From the NCBI GenBank assembly GCA_963727285.1, contig CAVSFF010000008.1, positions 14,667 to 78,666 of the forward strand: 64,000 nucleotides of DNA, given 5' to 3'. A model generated the notes under the pieces. It did not search any database and was not told where the DNA came from. It was given only the letters and a program-made list of their open reading frames with translations. Below are positions 26,646 through 36,800 of the stretch, in pieces. Each line of letters opens with the position of its first letter. The stretch's first letter is position 1. A program made the position numbers and the translations under genes. This stretch comes from CAITWD01 sp963727285 (GTDB taxonomy: Bacteria; Actinomycetota; Thermoleophilia; Miltoncostaeales; Miltoncostaeaceae).

Positions 26646-27602
26646 ATGGGATCCCGAATGACCGACGCACCCGCCCCGAAGATGCGCCGCCGTCCGCGGC
26701 GGATGCTGGTCATCGGCGGCGCAATCGTGGCGGCCGCGGCCGGCGTCGCCGTCGCCGTCGCCCAAGGGTCCGGGCACAAGGGTGGCCCGACCACCGCCAC
26801 CGCCGCGACCGCCAACGCGTCGCTCGGCGCAACGGCCGCAGCGACCGGCACCACGGCCACCTCCCCGCCGAAGAAGAAGACGCCCCCGCCGTCCGCCACC
26901 GCCGCAACCCAGCGCCAGATCCGGCGGATGATCGCCGCCAACGCAATCTTCGTGAAGGGCGGCGCCCGCGGTCGGCTGGTGGCCCTCACCTTCGATGACG
27001 GCCCCAGCATCTACACCCCGCATCTCGTGCGGGAACTGCGGCAGCTCAAGGCGCCGGCGACGTTCTTCGAAATCGGGAGCCAGATCCACCGCTACTCGGC
27101 CCTCGTGGCCAACATGACCAAGCTCGGCTTCGCGATCGAGGATCACACCTGGAACCATCCGGACCTCACCCGGGTGTCGTCGACGCAGCGTCAGGGTCAG
27201 CTGTTGTGGACCAAGAACGCGATCTTCAAAGCCACGCACGTCTACCCGCAGTTCTTCCGGCCGCCGTACGGCGCCCAGGACGCCCGCGTCCGCAGGGCGG
27301 CGGGCGGACTCGGAATGGTGACCACCGTGTGGAGCATCGACACCCGCGACTGGTCACGCCCCGGAACGGCGGCGATCATTCACGCGGCCGAGCAGGTTCG
27401 CCCGGGCGGGATCGTGCTGATGCACGACGGCGGCGGCAACCGCTCCGAGACCCTGGCCGCGGTCCCGGTCGTCGTCCGCTATCTGCGTGCCCGCGGCTAC
27501 ACCCTCGTCACGATTCCCCAGCTGCTCACCAAGGCGCCGCCAAGGCTGTCGACCAAGTGGCTGTCGACCAAGTGGCTGTCGGCCACACACGGTGGCGGCT
27601 AG
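26646..27602 (+). CDS. Membrane-anchored polysaccharide deacetylase (NodB fold)
   Basis: 318 residues. One N-terminal membrane segment (MLVIGGAIVAAAAGVAVAV), a low-complexity Thr/Ala linker, then a CE4/NodB domain from about residue 110: TFDDGP (metal Asp), HTWNHPDL (His pair), RPPYG and LMHDGGG. Likely removes acetyl groups from peptidoglycan or another wall glycan outside the cell. The C-terminus contains a 15-bp tandem repeat (27546-27575) giving repeated LSTKW units. A TAACCT upstream could be the -10 element. The start could also be ATG 26658. Confidence 0.9.
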   Translation: MGSRMTDAPAPKMRRRPRRMLVIGGAIVAAAAGVAVAVAQGSGHKGGPTTATAATANASLGATAAATGTTATSPPKKKTPPPSATAATQRQIRRMIAANAIFVKGGARGRLVALTFDDGPSIYTPHLVRELRQLKAPATFFEIGSQIHRYSALVANMTKLGFAIEDHTWNHPDLTRVSSTQRQGQLLWTKNAIFKATHVYPQFFRPPYGAQDARVRRAAGGLGMVTTVWSIDTRDWSRPGTAAIIHAAEQVRPGGIVLMHDGGGNRSETLAAVPVVVRYLRARGYTLVTIPQLLTKAPPRLSTKWLSTKWLSATHGGG

Positions 27603-27694
27603 GAACCATTGCGGCGGACCCGTACATGTGCGGGTTGTTACGATCTTCGGGCGGGACGACGGACACCCCGATTCCGACGCCGAAGGAGAACCGA

Positions 27695-28141
27695 ATGGCC
27701 GATCTGCTCACCGAAGCCCCGATCGATCCTCAAGCGGGATGGGTCGCTGACCACGTACGCCTGTACGCCGACTCCAACGGCGCCGAGGGCCACCATTGGC
27801 GCCCGGGCGTGGCGACGCTGCTGCTGACGACGCGCGGCAAGAAGTCCGGGGCTGCTCGCCGTACCGCCCTGATCTACGCCACCGACGGCGACCGGTACAT
27901 CGTCACCGCCTCGTACGGGGGATCGCCGACGCACCCGGACTGGTACCTGAACATCGAGGCCGACCCCGAGGTCGTCGTCCAGGTCGGTGCGGACAAGTTT
28001 CGCGCCACGGCAGAGCGCGACACACCCGAGACCCGCGCACACCTGTGGGAGCTGGCGACTGCGGTGTGGCCCGACTACAACGACTACGCCACGAAGACCA
28101 CGCGCGAGATCCCGCTCGTCGTCCTCACCCCGCACGACTGA
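27695..28141 (+). CDS. Deazaflavin (F420)-dependent nitroreductase-family protein
   Basis: 148 residues from ATG 27695 with AAGGAG 7 nt upstream. Family motifs: HWRPGVATLLLTTRGKKSG, LIYATDGDRYIVTASYGG, HPDWYLNIEADPEV and a C-terminal IPLVVLTP. This is the Ddn/PF04075 family, small split-barrel enzymes that reduce quinones or nitro compounds with F420H2 in actinobacteria. A TACGAT at 27639-27644 is a plausible -10 element with a leader of about 45 nt. It implies that the organism makes coenzyme F420. Confidence 0.92.
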   Translation: MADLLTEAPIDPQAGWVADHVRLYADSNGAEGHHWRPGVATLLLTTRGKKSGAARRTALIYATDGDRYIVTASYGGSPTHPDWYLNIEADPEVVVQVGADKFRATAERDTPETRAHLWELATAVWPDYNDYATKTTREIPLVVLTPHD

Positions 28142-28152
28142 ATCCGGCCGTC

Positions 28153-28172
28153 GGGGGCGCCGTCCGGCCCCC
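28153..28172. terminator. Bidirectional terminator hairpin
   Basis: GGGGGC (28153-28158) pairs with GCCCCC (28167-28172) in the 35-nt space between two convergent genes. Confidence 0.45.
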
Positions 28173-28176
28173 CGGC

Positions 28177-28641
28177 CTAGGCCCGCGGCGCGGGGGGAGG
28201 AAACCCGTCGTCGCGACGGATCAGAAGCCACAGCATCGCCCCGACGATGATCAGGATCAGTGCGCTCGCCACGATGATGAAGACGCCGGCGACCAGCCCG
28301 ATGCCGCCGCTCGGGAGAATCCAGACGCCCGTCACCAGAGCGATGATTCCCGCGACGATCACGAACGCGACCGCGATCGCAAACACAATGGCGGCGACGG
28401 CCGTGGCGAGCCGCACAAACCAGTTCGTGCGCTGGCCGGCCGCCTGAAACACGCCCATGCGATCCGTCCGGCCCGGGATCACGGCGCCCCCGGGCGGGGT
28501 CGCGACGTCGGCGCGCCCGCGTGTCGATGTCGTGCCCGAGAGCGAGGGGGGAGCCGAACCGGCTCCGCAATTCGGACACGCACCGTGCTCGTCGAGCGGC
28601 TGCCCACAGCGCAGGCAGGACATGGCGTAGGTGCCGGCCAT
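28177..28641 (-). CDS. Zinc-ribbon membrane protein of unknown function
   Basis: 154 residues (147 if ATG 28623 is used). The N-terminus has a zinc ribbon, CLRCGQPLDEHGACPNCG, followed by a polar linker and two long hydrophobic helices (AAIVFAIAVAFVIVAGIIAL and GLVAGVFIIVASALILIIV) and a short charged tail. Common architecture for small actinobacterial membrane proteins with no defined function. It begins 2 nt after the AIM24 gene stop on the same strand, so co-transcribed. Confidence 0.75.
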   Translation of the reverse strand: MAGTYAMSCLRCGQPLDEHGACPNCGAGSAPPSLSGTTSTRGRADVATPPGGAVIPGRTDRMGVFQAAGQRTNWFVRLATAVAAIVFAIAVAFVIVAGIIALVTGVWILPSGGIGLVAGVFIIVASALILIIVGAMLWLLIRRDDGFPPPAPRA

Positions 28642-28643
28642 CG

Positions 28644-29411
28644 TCAGTTCCCGAAGACCCCGCCGATGAATCCGTCCACCAGGCCGGAGGACGACCCGCC
28701 GCTGCTGCCGCCACCGCTGTTGTCGGGCATGTATTCGGCGAGCTGGGCGGCGAGCATCTGAATGGACATCGACTGGAGCCAGACGCGTCCGGGGCCGGTC
28801 AGGTCCGCCAGGAAGAATCCGTTTCCGCCGAAGAACTTGTTCGCGAGTCCCGGGATCGTCGAGACCTTGAAGCTGACCGTCTCATCGAATGCTCCGACGT
28901 GGCCGGGGTGAACGCGGACGGTCTCGCCGGCGGGCAGGTCGTAGGTGAACATCTCGCCCGAGAGCTCGAGCCAGGCGAGCCCCTCCCCGGTCAGGTGCTG
29001 TAAGAAGAAGCCCATGCCACCGAAGAAGCCGCCGGTCAGTGCCTTCTGCTGCAGGGCGACCGAGGCCTCGATGCCCTCGGTCCCGCACAGAAACCCGGAG
29101 CGGTGGACGTAGTAGCTCCGCTCCGGCGTCACCTCGACGCTAACGATGTTGCCCGGCAGCTTGGCCGCAAACACGACCGTGCCGGGCGTGGCCGCGACCG
29201 AGTAGCGGGTCAGGAACAGTCCGCCGCCGCCGACCACGCGCTTGGCGGCTTTCATGAAGCCTCGGCCGCCGGTTCCCATCTGGGTGGTCTGGGACAGGGA
29301 GACCGTCGGCGTCATCCATCCGAGGTCTCCGTGGGTCGAGACGACGGTCTCCCCGGGCGACAGCACAGCTTCCAGCACCGGCAGAACGGTGCCCTTGACT
29401 TCGAACTTCAT
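28644..29411 (-). CDS. AIM24/TIGR00266-family protein
   Basis: 255 residues from ATG 29411, preceded by GAGG at a suitable distance. The double-stranded beta-helix-like pattern with Gly-rich turns (MGTGGRGFMKAAKRVVGGGG, GGFFGGMGFFLQHLTGEG, KFFGGNGFFLADLTGPG) is diagnostic for the AIM24 family (named from a yeast mitochondrial protein). Function in bacteria is unknown; association with membranes has been suggested. It ends in a flexible Gly/Ser tail. Confidence 0.88.
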   Translation of the reverse strand: MKFEVKGTVLPVLEAVLSPGETVVSTHGDLGWMTPTVSLSQTTQMGTGGRGFMKAAKRVVGGGGLFLTRYSVAATPGTVVFAAKLPGNIVSVEVTPERSYYVHRSGFLCGTEGIEASVALQQKALTGGFFGGMGFFLQHLTGEGLAWLELSGEMFTYDLPAGETVRVHPGHVGAFDETVSFKVSTIPGLANKFFGGNGFFLADLTGPGRVWLQSMSIQMLAAQLAEYMPDNSGGGSSGGSSSGLVDGFIGGVFGN

Positions 29412-29687
29412 CGGTACCTCGCAATCGCACGGTAGGGAAACTCGATGCGTCGCCGTAGGGGGGGCCGGGCCCGATGGGGCCGGGCGTGGCGTCGCGGTGC
29501 TGAACGAACCATCGGCACGCATGCCCCGTGGACTTGATCATCCGGCACACCACCCATCGCGCGAGGATCGCACACCCCTCGGATGCCGGGTGCCAGGCCG
29601 GATCGGTGCAATGATGCCGACGGGGGCGTCGGCCAGGAGCCGCCGCCGGCACCGCACTGTGCAGGGCACACCATCAAGGAGTGAGAT

Positions 29688-30182
29688 ATGAGCACCGACA
29701 CCGGCTTTGTCGTCGACCTCGGTATTGGCGACGGCGACCGCGCGGCGATTGCGCAGGGCCTGGAGCGACTGCTCGCCGACAGCTACACGCTCTACCTGAA
29801 GACCCAGAATTTCCACTGGAATGTCACCGGGCCGATGTTCGCGACGCTCCACGTGATGTTCGAGGAGCAGTACAGCGAGCTCGCCGTCGCCGTCGATCTC
29901 ATCGCCGAGCGGATTCGTTCCCTGGGGGCGTTCGCGCCGGGGTCCTTCGTTGCATTCGCGCGTCTGTCGTCGGTCGAGGAGGCCACCGCGGTTCCCCCGG
30001 CAAAGGAGATGATCCGGCAACTGCTGGTGGGGCACGAGCAGGTCGCCCGCACCGCGCGCGCCGTGTTCTTGGCTGCCGACGCCGGAAACGACCAGTCGAC
30101 CGCGGATCTGCTGACGCAGCGCCTGCAGGTCCACGAGAAGACGGCGTGGATGCTGCGGAGCCTGATCGAGCCCGTCGTCTGA
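29688..30182 (+). CDS. dps: Dps-family ferritin-like protein
   Basis: 164 residues from ATG 29688 with AAGGAG 8 nt upstream. Four-helix bundle with the intersubunit ferroxidase residues in KTQNFHWNVTGPMF, HVMFEEQY and DLIAERIRSLG. It oxidises and stores iron using hydrogen peroxide, protecting DNA in starvation; a Lys-rich DNA-binding tail is absent. Stand-alone gene. Confidence 0.94.
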   Translation: MSTDTGFVVDLGIGDGDRAAIAQGLERLLADSYTLYLKTQNFHWNVTGPMFATLHVMFEEQYSELAVAVDLIAERIRSLGAFAPGSFVAFARLSSVEEATAVPPAKEMIRQLLVGHEQVARTARAVFLAADAGNDQSTADLLTQRLQVHEKTAWMLRSLIEPVV

Positions 30183-30238
30183 TCTCGCAGCAGCCGCGCG
30201 CGGCGGTAGGGTCACGGCATCGACGCAAGGAGGCGGAC

Positions 30239-30814
30239 ATGATCGGTGCGAAGTCCGTGGGGGCCGTGGTCGGCGTGGGCGCGCTGATGGCCCTGGTGGG
30301 CTGTGGGTCGGGGTCATCGGCGTCGACAACCGCCGCGACCTCGGCGGGCGGGACGACGGTCACCGTGACGGAAACCTCGACGGGTGGGACCTCGCCGACG
30401 ACCACCTCCGCGACGTCCACCGGGGGAACCTCGACCACCGCGGGCGCGCGGAACCTCGTGGTCACCAACTCACTGCGGGCCGACCTGCTTGCGGCGGGCG
30501 CGGCGAGCAACGGGATCCCCGCGTCCGACTACACCGGTCTGACGCGCGGACGCACGTTCTACGCATACGACCCGGCCACCAACACCTACTGGGCCGGCGC
30601 GCAGCTCGTTCCCAGCAGCTCATCGATGCGGGCACAGGTGTCGGTGCAGGACGACGGTGCGTACCTGCTGTTCAACAAGTCCGCCGGTGGGACATGGACG
30701 GTGCACTCGGTGGGAATGACCGGCGTCGGGGGAAGCCCGTGCCCGGTGACGGTGCCGAGTGGGGTACTGGCGGTGTGGGGATGGAAGGCCGGGACGTGTC
30801 GCCCCGGGGCATGA
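30239..30814 (+). CDS. Lipoprotein of unknown function
   Basis: 191 residues. Lipoprotein signal (VGVGALMALVGC; lipobox LVGC), then a long Thr/Ser/Gly linker (about residues 25-70) and a small globular domain (about 75-190) with YWAGAQLVPSSSSMRAQVSV and a possible disulfide pair near the end (SPCPVTV and GTCRPG). Good AAGGAGG ribosome binding site (30227-30233) and a TAGGGT -10 candidate at 30207-30212. No family recognised. Confidence 0.8.
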   Translation: MIGAKSVGAVVGVGALMALVGCGSGSSASTTAATSAGGTTVTVTETSTGGTSPTTTSATSTGGTSTTAGARNLVVTNSLRADLLAAGAASNGIPASDYTGLTRGRTFYAYDPATNTYWAGAQLVPSSSSMRAQVSVQDDGAYLLFNKSAGGTWTVHSVGMTGVGGSPCPVTVPSGVLAVWGWKAGTCRPGA

Positions 30815-30888
30815 CCCGCGCGGCGTCGAGTCGGCGGGCAACGTCGGTGTAAATCGACCCGCCGGGGGCGGCGGTGAAGGGGGCCGGC

Positions 30889-31071
30889 ATGGAGCCGCGG
30901 ATCTCGCGTGACGGCTTGGCGTATGCCTTTGTCGTCATGTGTGCGCTGACGATCGCCAAGGTCTGGGACGGGTTGACGATGACCGACCTGTGGCGGTTCT
31001 CGATCATCGTGTTCGTCATCTTCTGTGTCATGTACGTCAGCGATCGGCGTCGCCACCCGCGCGGCGGCTAG
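30889..31071 (+). CDS. Small two-helix membrane protein
   Basis: 60 residues from ATG 30889 (65 from GTG 30874). Two hydrophobic segments (GLAYAFVVMCALTIA and FSIIVFVIFCVMYV) and a basic C-terminus RRRHPRGG, predicted to lie inside the cell. No homologue recognised; called on composition and frame quality. Confidence 0.5.
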   Translation: MEPRISRDGLAYAFVVMCALTIAKVWDGLTMTDLWRFSIIVFVIFCVMYVSDRRRHPRGG

Positions 31072-31247
31072 TCCCGCCTCGTCCGGCGCCGGCGGCCTGG
31101 GTCGGGCGGTGAGTGGCCTGGCCTGCCACGCGGCACTGCAGCCGCATCGTCCTCTACCCGCACGCTCCCGTGACGACGTCATGGCGGGAGCACCCGCAGC
31201 GACGCCCCGACACCGGCCGGCATCGGAGCGTCGCGGGTGTCGGCACG

Positions 31248-31472
31248 CTAGGCCGGGAACGGTTCCGGTGTACGGGCGCCCGGAACGAACGCGCTCTCGG
31301 GCTCGAGCATCGCCCGGAGCTGTGCCCGGAATTCCGGCGAGTCGGTATGACCGTGGACGGCGACCGCGTGGCGGGCGGCGGCGTCGACGACTTCGTCCTC
31401 TTCTCCGACGATCGTCAGCGTGCAGTGGCTGTCGCTCTCGAAGCGGCGACAGTCGGCCATCTTGCGAGCCAT
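31248..31472 (-). CDS. DUF1059-family small protein
   Basis: 74 residues beginning MARKMADCRRFESDSHCTLT and continuing with GEEDEVVDAAARHAVAVHGH and LRAMLEPE. This matches the DUF1059 family, short conserved proteins with two Cys and several His and unknown function. The frame is open upstream to 31712, but only this part is conserved and a GGGGG ribosome-binding-like tract precedes ATG 31472. Confidence 0.8.
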   Translation of the reverse strand: MARKMADCRRFESDSHCTLTIVGEEDEVVDAAARHAVAVHGHTDSPEFRAQLRAMLEPESAFVPGARTPEPFPA

Positions 31473-31786
31473 TTGCGAACCCCCTGAGTTGATCCAATCG
31501 CGGCGCGACGTCGTGACGATGAATGTTCCGGATGTCCACCTCGATGGAGGCCCTGCTCGATCGGCACATCGTCCTGACGACGGTCGGCGCGTCGACGCCG
31601 CGCGCGCGGGCGTCAACCCTTGGACGGTGACGTGAATCAGCGTCGCACCGACATGTCTAGGAAATCGGATGCCTCCGGTCGTGCGTGCGGAATGTCCGGC
31701 GTGATGCCCCAAATATGTCGCGCAATGGGACGATTACGTAAGTTTACGCCGTCCCGTCGGGTGGGTCCGCAGGTGCGCGACCGGGG
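31473..31786. other. Intergenic region upstream of the DUF1059 gene
   Basis: 314 nt between two minus-strand genes. It is locally less GC-rich around 31700-31760. It contains a weak inverted repeat (GGGACG...CGTCCC) around that stretch, which could be a terminator for an upstream transcript or an operator. No gene or RNA recognised. Confidence 0.3.
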
Positions 31787-32935
31787 TCATCCGGTGAGTG
31801 AAAGCACTCCCGACCACACGCCGGCGACCTGGCCGGGCGTCTGAGGCTGGCCGCCGAAATACCATGTGGCCGCGTACCAGTGCCACTGTCGGGCCTCGCG
31901 AAACATCAGCTGTTCACCGGCCGCCGACGTCCGTCCGTTGCCGGTGGACTCCCCGGCCTCGAGGATGCCCGGCCGCAGCAGGCCGTGGATGTACGTGGCG
32001 GGGTTCGGGTTGCTGGCGGTGCCCTGTGTCGCATCGGCGTACGTCGAATAGGCGACGACCCGTCCGGTGGCCGGCAGCCGCCGCACGAGATCCACCCAGT
32101 CAAGGCCCTGATTGATCTCGTCCGGGGACCGGGTCAGCAGCGCGCGCGCCGCGATCGCCGTGCTCCCCGGGCGTTGTCCCCATCCGGGCAACAGCAGCTC
32201 GAGCTTGGTGCTGACCGGGAATGCTATGCCCGCCGTATGTTCGAGCCAGACCCCGTAGTTGGCCAAGGCGCCGTTGTAGGCCTGCAGGAAGGCGGTGGCC
32301 TGACGGGCCGTTCCGTGCCCCGGGCGCCAACCGCGAATCGCGATCGGCAGGGACGCCTGGGACGACGCGTCGTAGAACCAAAAGGCATTCGGCTTGGCAC
32401 CGCGTGCGCCCGATGGGTACCGCAGCTCGCCGTCGGCGAGCCCGCCGAGCCGAACGGCCGCGAGCCCGCGCAGGTGCGTGCCGAGGAGGCGCACATAGGC
32501 CCCGAGCTGGGTGCGTACTCCCGCGTTGGTGACCCCGTTGGCGACGTTGTCGCCGGATCCCGCCGATCCCGTGAAAGCGCGGCCGTACTGGTCGACGAAG
32601 CGGGTCCCGCCACCGACGGCGAAGATCCACCGCGGCGGGTATTGGATGCCGGGATCGAGAACCGGCTGCATGCCGGCGGCGCGCGCGGCGTCGATCGCCA
32701 GCTGCAACCTCGTGATCGCCCGCGTCGAGAAGACACCCGGACCCGGCTCGATGGCGGCCCAGCTGGTCGGGATCACGACCTGGGAAAAGTGCGCCGAGGC
32801 CAGGACGTGGGTGTTTCCACGAAAGCCGAGCCCGTTCAGGGCCGGCGCACCGGAGGTCGACGTGGACCCGACGGCGGCGGAGGTCAGCGCGAGCGCCACC
32901 GCCGCACCGGTGAGAAGTTGTGTCCTGCGATTCAT
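31787..32935 (-). CDS. Secreted glycoside-hydrolase-like TIM-barrel protein
   Basis: 382 residues from ATG 32935. Sec-type signal peptide (LLTGAAVALALTSAAVGS). The start of the mature part resembles clan GH-A enzymes: VVIPTSWAAIEPGPGVFSTR, then AIDAARAAGMQPVLDPG and YPPRW. The block GGLADGELRYPS recalls the beta-amylase GELRYPS region, and EQLMFREARQWHWYAATWYF lies near the C-terminus. The exact family and substrate cannot be set from sequence alone. It sits just downstream of the glycan-assembly operon on the same strand, which makes a role in trimming that glycan possible. Confidence 0.6.
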   Translation of the reverse strand: MNRRTQLLTGAAVALALTSAAVGSTSTSGAPALNGLGFRGNTHVLASAHFSQVVIPTSWAAIEPGPGVFSTRAITRLQLAIDAARAAGMQPVLDPGIQYPPRWIFAVGGGTRFVDQYGRAFTGSAGSGDNVANGVTNAGVRTQLGAYVRLLGTHLRGLAAVRLGGLADGELRYPSGARGAKPNAFWFYDASSQASLPIAIRGWRPGHGTARQATAFLQAYNGALANYGVWLEHTAGIAFPVSTKLELLLPGWGQRPGSTAIAARALLTRSPDEINQGLDWVDLVRRLPATGRVVAYSTYADATQGTASNPNPATYIHGLLRPGILEAGESTGNGRTSAAGEQLMFREARQWHWYAATWYFGGQPQTPGQVAGVWSGVLSLTG

Positions 32936-33073
32936 CGCGTGCATTCGGTCGCCGGCCGGGGGGTGCACCGTCAGTGGTATCGACACTGCAGGCATCGACC
33001 GAGGTCCGCGGGGACTTGAACCGCGTGGCCGGCGCGGGATCGGTGGCACGGTGCGATCGGCCCATCGACCCGG

Positions 33074-33793
33074 TCAGCGGACGATCGCCGGCCCGGTTCC
33101 GGACTGACGGCCGCCGGTCCGTGCCGGTAGCGCCGAGGTGTCGGAGGCGTCCGCGCGGCCGGAGCCGGGGGAGGCGGGGTCGATCGGGGGTGCGATCCAG
33201 ACCGAACCCGGGGACGCGCGCGGGGTGGCGAGGGCGACGGATCCCCGCCGGCCGTCCGGAAACGTACGGTCGGCGACGGTCACATGCCACACATCGTCGG
33301 CGACCGCGATCCGCGCACGTCCGTTGCGGAGAACCTCGGCGGCGTCGAGACGGTCGAACGGGAGCGTGAGCCCCCGTCCGTCGGCCTTCGCGACGGCCTC
33401 CTTTGCGGTCCACAGCCGTATGAGCGCGGCCGCGCGATCGGCGCCCGGCCGTGCCGCGAGTGCCGCGACCTCCGCCACCGACAGGATTGCGGTGCTCGAC
33501 GGGATGGCGCCGCCGAACAGCTCAAGATCGATGCCCACCCGGCAGTCGGCACGCGCGATCAGGGCCCAGCGATCGGCCGAGGTCACGCTGATGTCGTCAT
33601 TGCCGGAGAGTTCCGGGCGCCCATGGTCCGTCCCACCGCAGACCGGGCAGCGGCGGGCGACGGTGGTCCCCGCTTGCTGGGCGACCTGCGCGAGCGCCGT
33701 CGCCCTGGCATGGCGCCGGTGGGCCACGATAGGGCCATCCAGGGCGGGGTTCGGCCGCCCGGCGTCGAGGTCGGCGGTCCAGACCCTGACCAT
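33074..33793 (-). CDS. Sfp-type 4'-phosphopantetheinyl transferase
   Basis: 239 residues from ATG 33793. Motifs of the Sfp/AcpT family: CRVGIDLELFGG (Mg2+ Asp and Glu) and RLWTAKEAVAKADGRGL. It would add the phosphopantetheine arm from CoA to the carrier domain of the protein encoded immediately upstream, whose stop is only 8 nt away. It is the last gene of the six-gene operon. A C-terminal tail of about 40 residues is low-complexity. Confidence 0.9.
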   Translation of the reverse strand: MVRVWTADLDAGRPNPALDGPIVAHRRHARATALAQVAQQAGTTVARRCPVCGGTDHGRPELSGNDDISVTSADRWALIARADCRVGIDLELFGGAIPSSTAILSVAEVAALAARPGADRAAALIRLWTAKEAVAKADGRGLTLPFDRLDAAEVLRNGRARIAVADDVWHVTVADRTFPDGRRGSVALATPRASPGSVWIAPPIDPASPGSGRADASDTSALPARTGGRQSGTGPAIVR

Positions 33794-33801
33794 GGGGCCG
33801 A

Positions 33802-36800
33802 TCACGTCCCGGCGGCGAGCGTTCGGCAGTTGTCGTCGAGCCATGCCGCAAGTTCGCCGGACCGCAGTTCCCAGAGGTCGAATCGCGGTTGCCGGGTTGC
33901 GGTCAGGAACGCATCCGCCTTGCGCTCGTAGGTGAGGCCGACGAGCGGCACGCCGCACGACCACGCAAATATCTGGGCGTGGAGCCGATGGGCGACGACG
34001 AGATCCATGTGACCGATCGCCGCTTTGATGACCGCAGGCGCATGATCCGGGCCGACGACATGGGTCCGATCGGCGTCGCCCGTTCTGGAGAGCACGTCAT
34101 GCGACATCGAGACGTCGGAGGTCGTGGCCCCGAGGCCGTTGTCGCCGCGATCAGACATGCAGAACAAGACTGCGCTGCCGCCCGAGGTGCGATGCCACCA
34201 GTCGACGGCCTCCAGCGCGACCTCCACCTGATGGACGTCGCGGTCACGGTAGCCGCACGGCTTGAGGGAGATGCCGAGCAGCGGCACGTCGTCGCGGACG
34301 CCGGCGGCGGTCAGGACCGCGCGCCCGACGCCGGGGGGCGCCGGAGGAAGCTCGATCGCGGGATCGGGGACGATGCGCGCATGGGGTGCGGCGAGCACAC
34401 TCGCGCTCTCCCCGTCGCGCACCGCGACCATCGTCGACCCGGCTGCGACCGCTTGGAGGGCCCGCTGGACGAACTTCGGGCTCGACGAGTAGGCGCCCGT
34501 GCCGAGGAACATGGTCTCCTTGCGCAGCAGCATCTGCGCCCCCCAAACGGCCGCGGGGAGAACCGCGGTGTTGAGCTTCATGCCGTTGCCGAACAGCCCA
34601 CCGCCGCCGATCGCGATCACGTCACTGGCGAGCACTGCACGGATCACGCGCGGGCTTGTCAGGTCGATCGCCGGGACGCCGAACTCGCGCGCGATCCGTG
34701 CCGGGGCGCGGGAGACGACCGTGAGGTCGGCGTACGGGGCGACCAGGGCCACGATCGTGGTGAGGATGGCGTCATCGCCGAGGTTGCCGTTGGCATAGTT
34801 GCCGAACATCAGGATGCGCGGCCGGCCGCGTCCCTCGAGGGCACGCCGGAGCTCGGATGCGAGGTCGCTGTCTTCAAACGGGCGCCATGAGGATGCGCGC
34901 CGCTCGGGGCCACCGTCGGGGGTCCACGCGGCGACGAAGCGTGCGAGTTCCGCCGCGAGATGCGCAACGTGCGGCGCGTCGAAGACCGTGTTGTGGTCAC
35001 CGGCGATCGGTCGGGCAACCAGCGGACCGTCGACGAGGCGGTCCCAACCCAGGGCCCGACGGCCGCGCGCCATCCGCAGGCCCTGACGCGTCCACAGCAG
35101 CGTCAGCGGGCCCGCGTAGCGCGCGGGGCGGTAGTCCTGGGTGGCGAGATTGGTCCGGCGCGTGGCGCGGGCAACCGCCGATGCCAGCGCCGGGTCCGTC
35201 GCCGTGGTCCGCGACGGGCGCAGGCGTCCGCGCACCACCGAGCGCGCCATTGCGAGACGGTCGCGCCCGCCCGCATCGCGGACGACCGGCCAGTTCATCA
35301 CGGCCTCGGCCCAGAGATAGTCGGCGCGGGACCGCGTCGCGGGCGTGTCGATCACCAGCAGGCCGGCGATCGATTCCCCGGCGATCTCGAGGCGCTGGGC
35401 GACCTCGAGGGCGATCAGGCCGCCCGCCGAGTGCCCCCCGACGAGGTACGGACCGTGTGCCTGGATTCCGCGGATGCTGGCGGATCGCGCATTCGGCGAG
35501 GTCACCGATCGACAGCGTCGGGACGTCCACGTCGGCGCCGGCGTCGTGGACGTCAACCGGGATCACCGGGCAATTCGGCGGCAGGTGCGGCAGCAGGCGT
35601 CGGTACCCCAGCGCCGAGCCGACGTAGGGGTTGATGAGAAACAGCGGGGTTCCCGGGCCGGAGGGCCGGGCGGGCCCGGGCCGACCGGCGCCCTGGCGAT
35701 CGACGAGCGCGGCGAGGCCGCCGATGGTCGTGTCGTCGAGCGCCTGCCGGATCGGAAGGCGGCAGCAGAACGTGGTCTCCATGCGTGCCAGCAGACCGAT
35801 CAGCGTGAGCGAGGTTCCCCCGAGGTCGTCGAGGAAGTCGTCCTGCGCCCGGATGGCGCCGCGCGTGCCGAGTACCTGGTGCGCGAGCGCCACGACGAGG
35901 AGTTCGGCTTCGCTGAGCGGGGCGTCGGCCGCGGCCGCCGCGCGGAAGGGCGCCGTCACCGGCTGCGCCGCAAGCGCAGTGAGCGCGGCGTCGTCATGCT
36001 TGCCGTGCCGGGTCAGCGGAATCGCATCGATCGTGATGAAGCGGGCGGGCACCAGGAAGTCCGGGAGCGTCCGCTTGAGCTCCGCGCGTGCGGCGGCGGC
36101 GTCGAACGCTCCGACCGGAACGACGAACGCCACCAGCGCGGCATCGACGCCGGCTCCGGCGACCCGGACGGTCGCCGTCTCGATCTCGTCGAGCTGCTCG
36201 AGGGCGGCCTCGACCTCCCCCGGCTCGATGCGAAAGCCGCGCACCTTGAGCTGGCGGTCAACGCGACCGCCGTAGTGGAACCGGCCGTCAACGCCGACCG
36301 ATCCGAGGTCGCCGGTGCGGTAGGCCTGTACGGGCCGCCCGTCGTCATCGGTGATCTCGACGAATCGTGCCCGCGTCAGGGCGCGGTCGCCGACGTAGCC
36401 CGTCGCGACCTGCGGCCCGAGGATGAGCAACTCCCCGGTCGTGCCCGCGCCGACGGGTTCGAGCCCGGCATCGACGACCCTCAGCCGCGTTCCCGGGACC
36501 GGCGTTCCGAGCGGGACGGGATCCGGAATCGGCAGGGCGACCTCGTAGGCACAGACGAACACCGTTGCTTCTGTCGGGCCGTAGGCGTTGATCACGCGCA
36601 GCCCGCGATGTGCGCCGAGCAACCGGGCCGCAAGCGCCGGGGGCAGCACCTCGCCACCGACAACGAGCGTTGTCAGCGAGTCCGGGAGCTGACCGGACCT
36701 GAGCAATTCCCGGGCCACCGACGGCGTGGTCGCGCACATCGTGACACCGTCCCCGGCGGCCCCGAGCGCCGCCACGTCCGGGATGACGCGGACGCAGCCG

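Noticed and set aside
30874..30888. Extended GTG start for the small membrane protein
   Set aside because: The five extra residues add nothing recognisable and no ribosome binding site favours the GTG over ATG 30889; left as an alternative.
33012..33022. Minus-strand GGTTCAAGTCC, an exact match to a tRNA T-loop (B-box)
   Set aside because: No anticodon arm, D arm or closing acceptor stem can be drawn within 80 nt upstream, and the stem around the box does not pair properly; most likely chance in GC-rich sequence.
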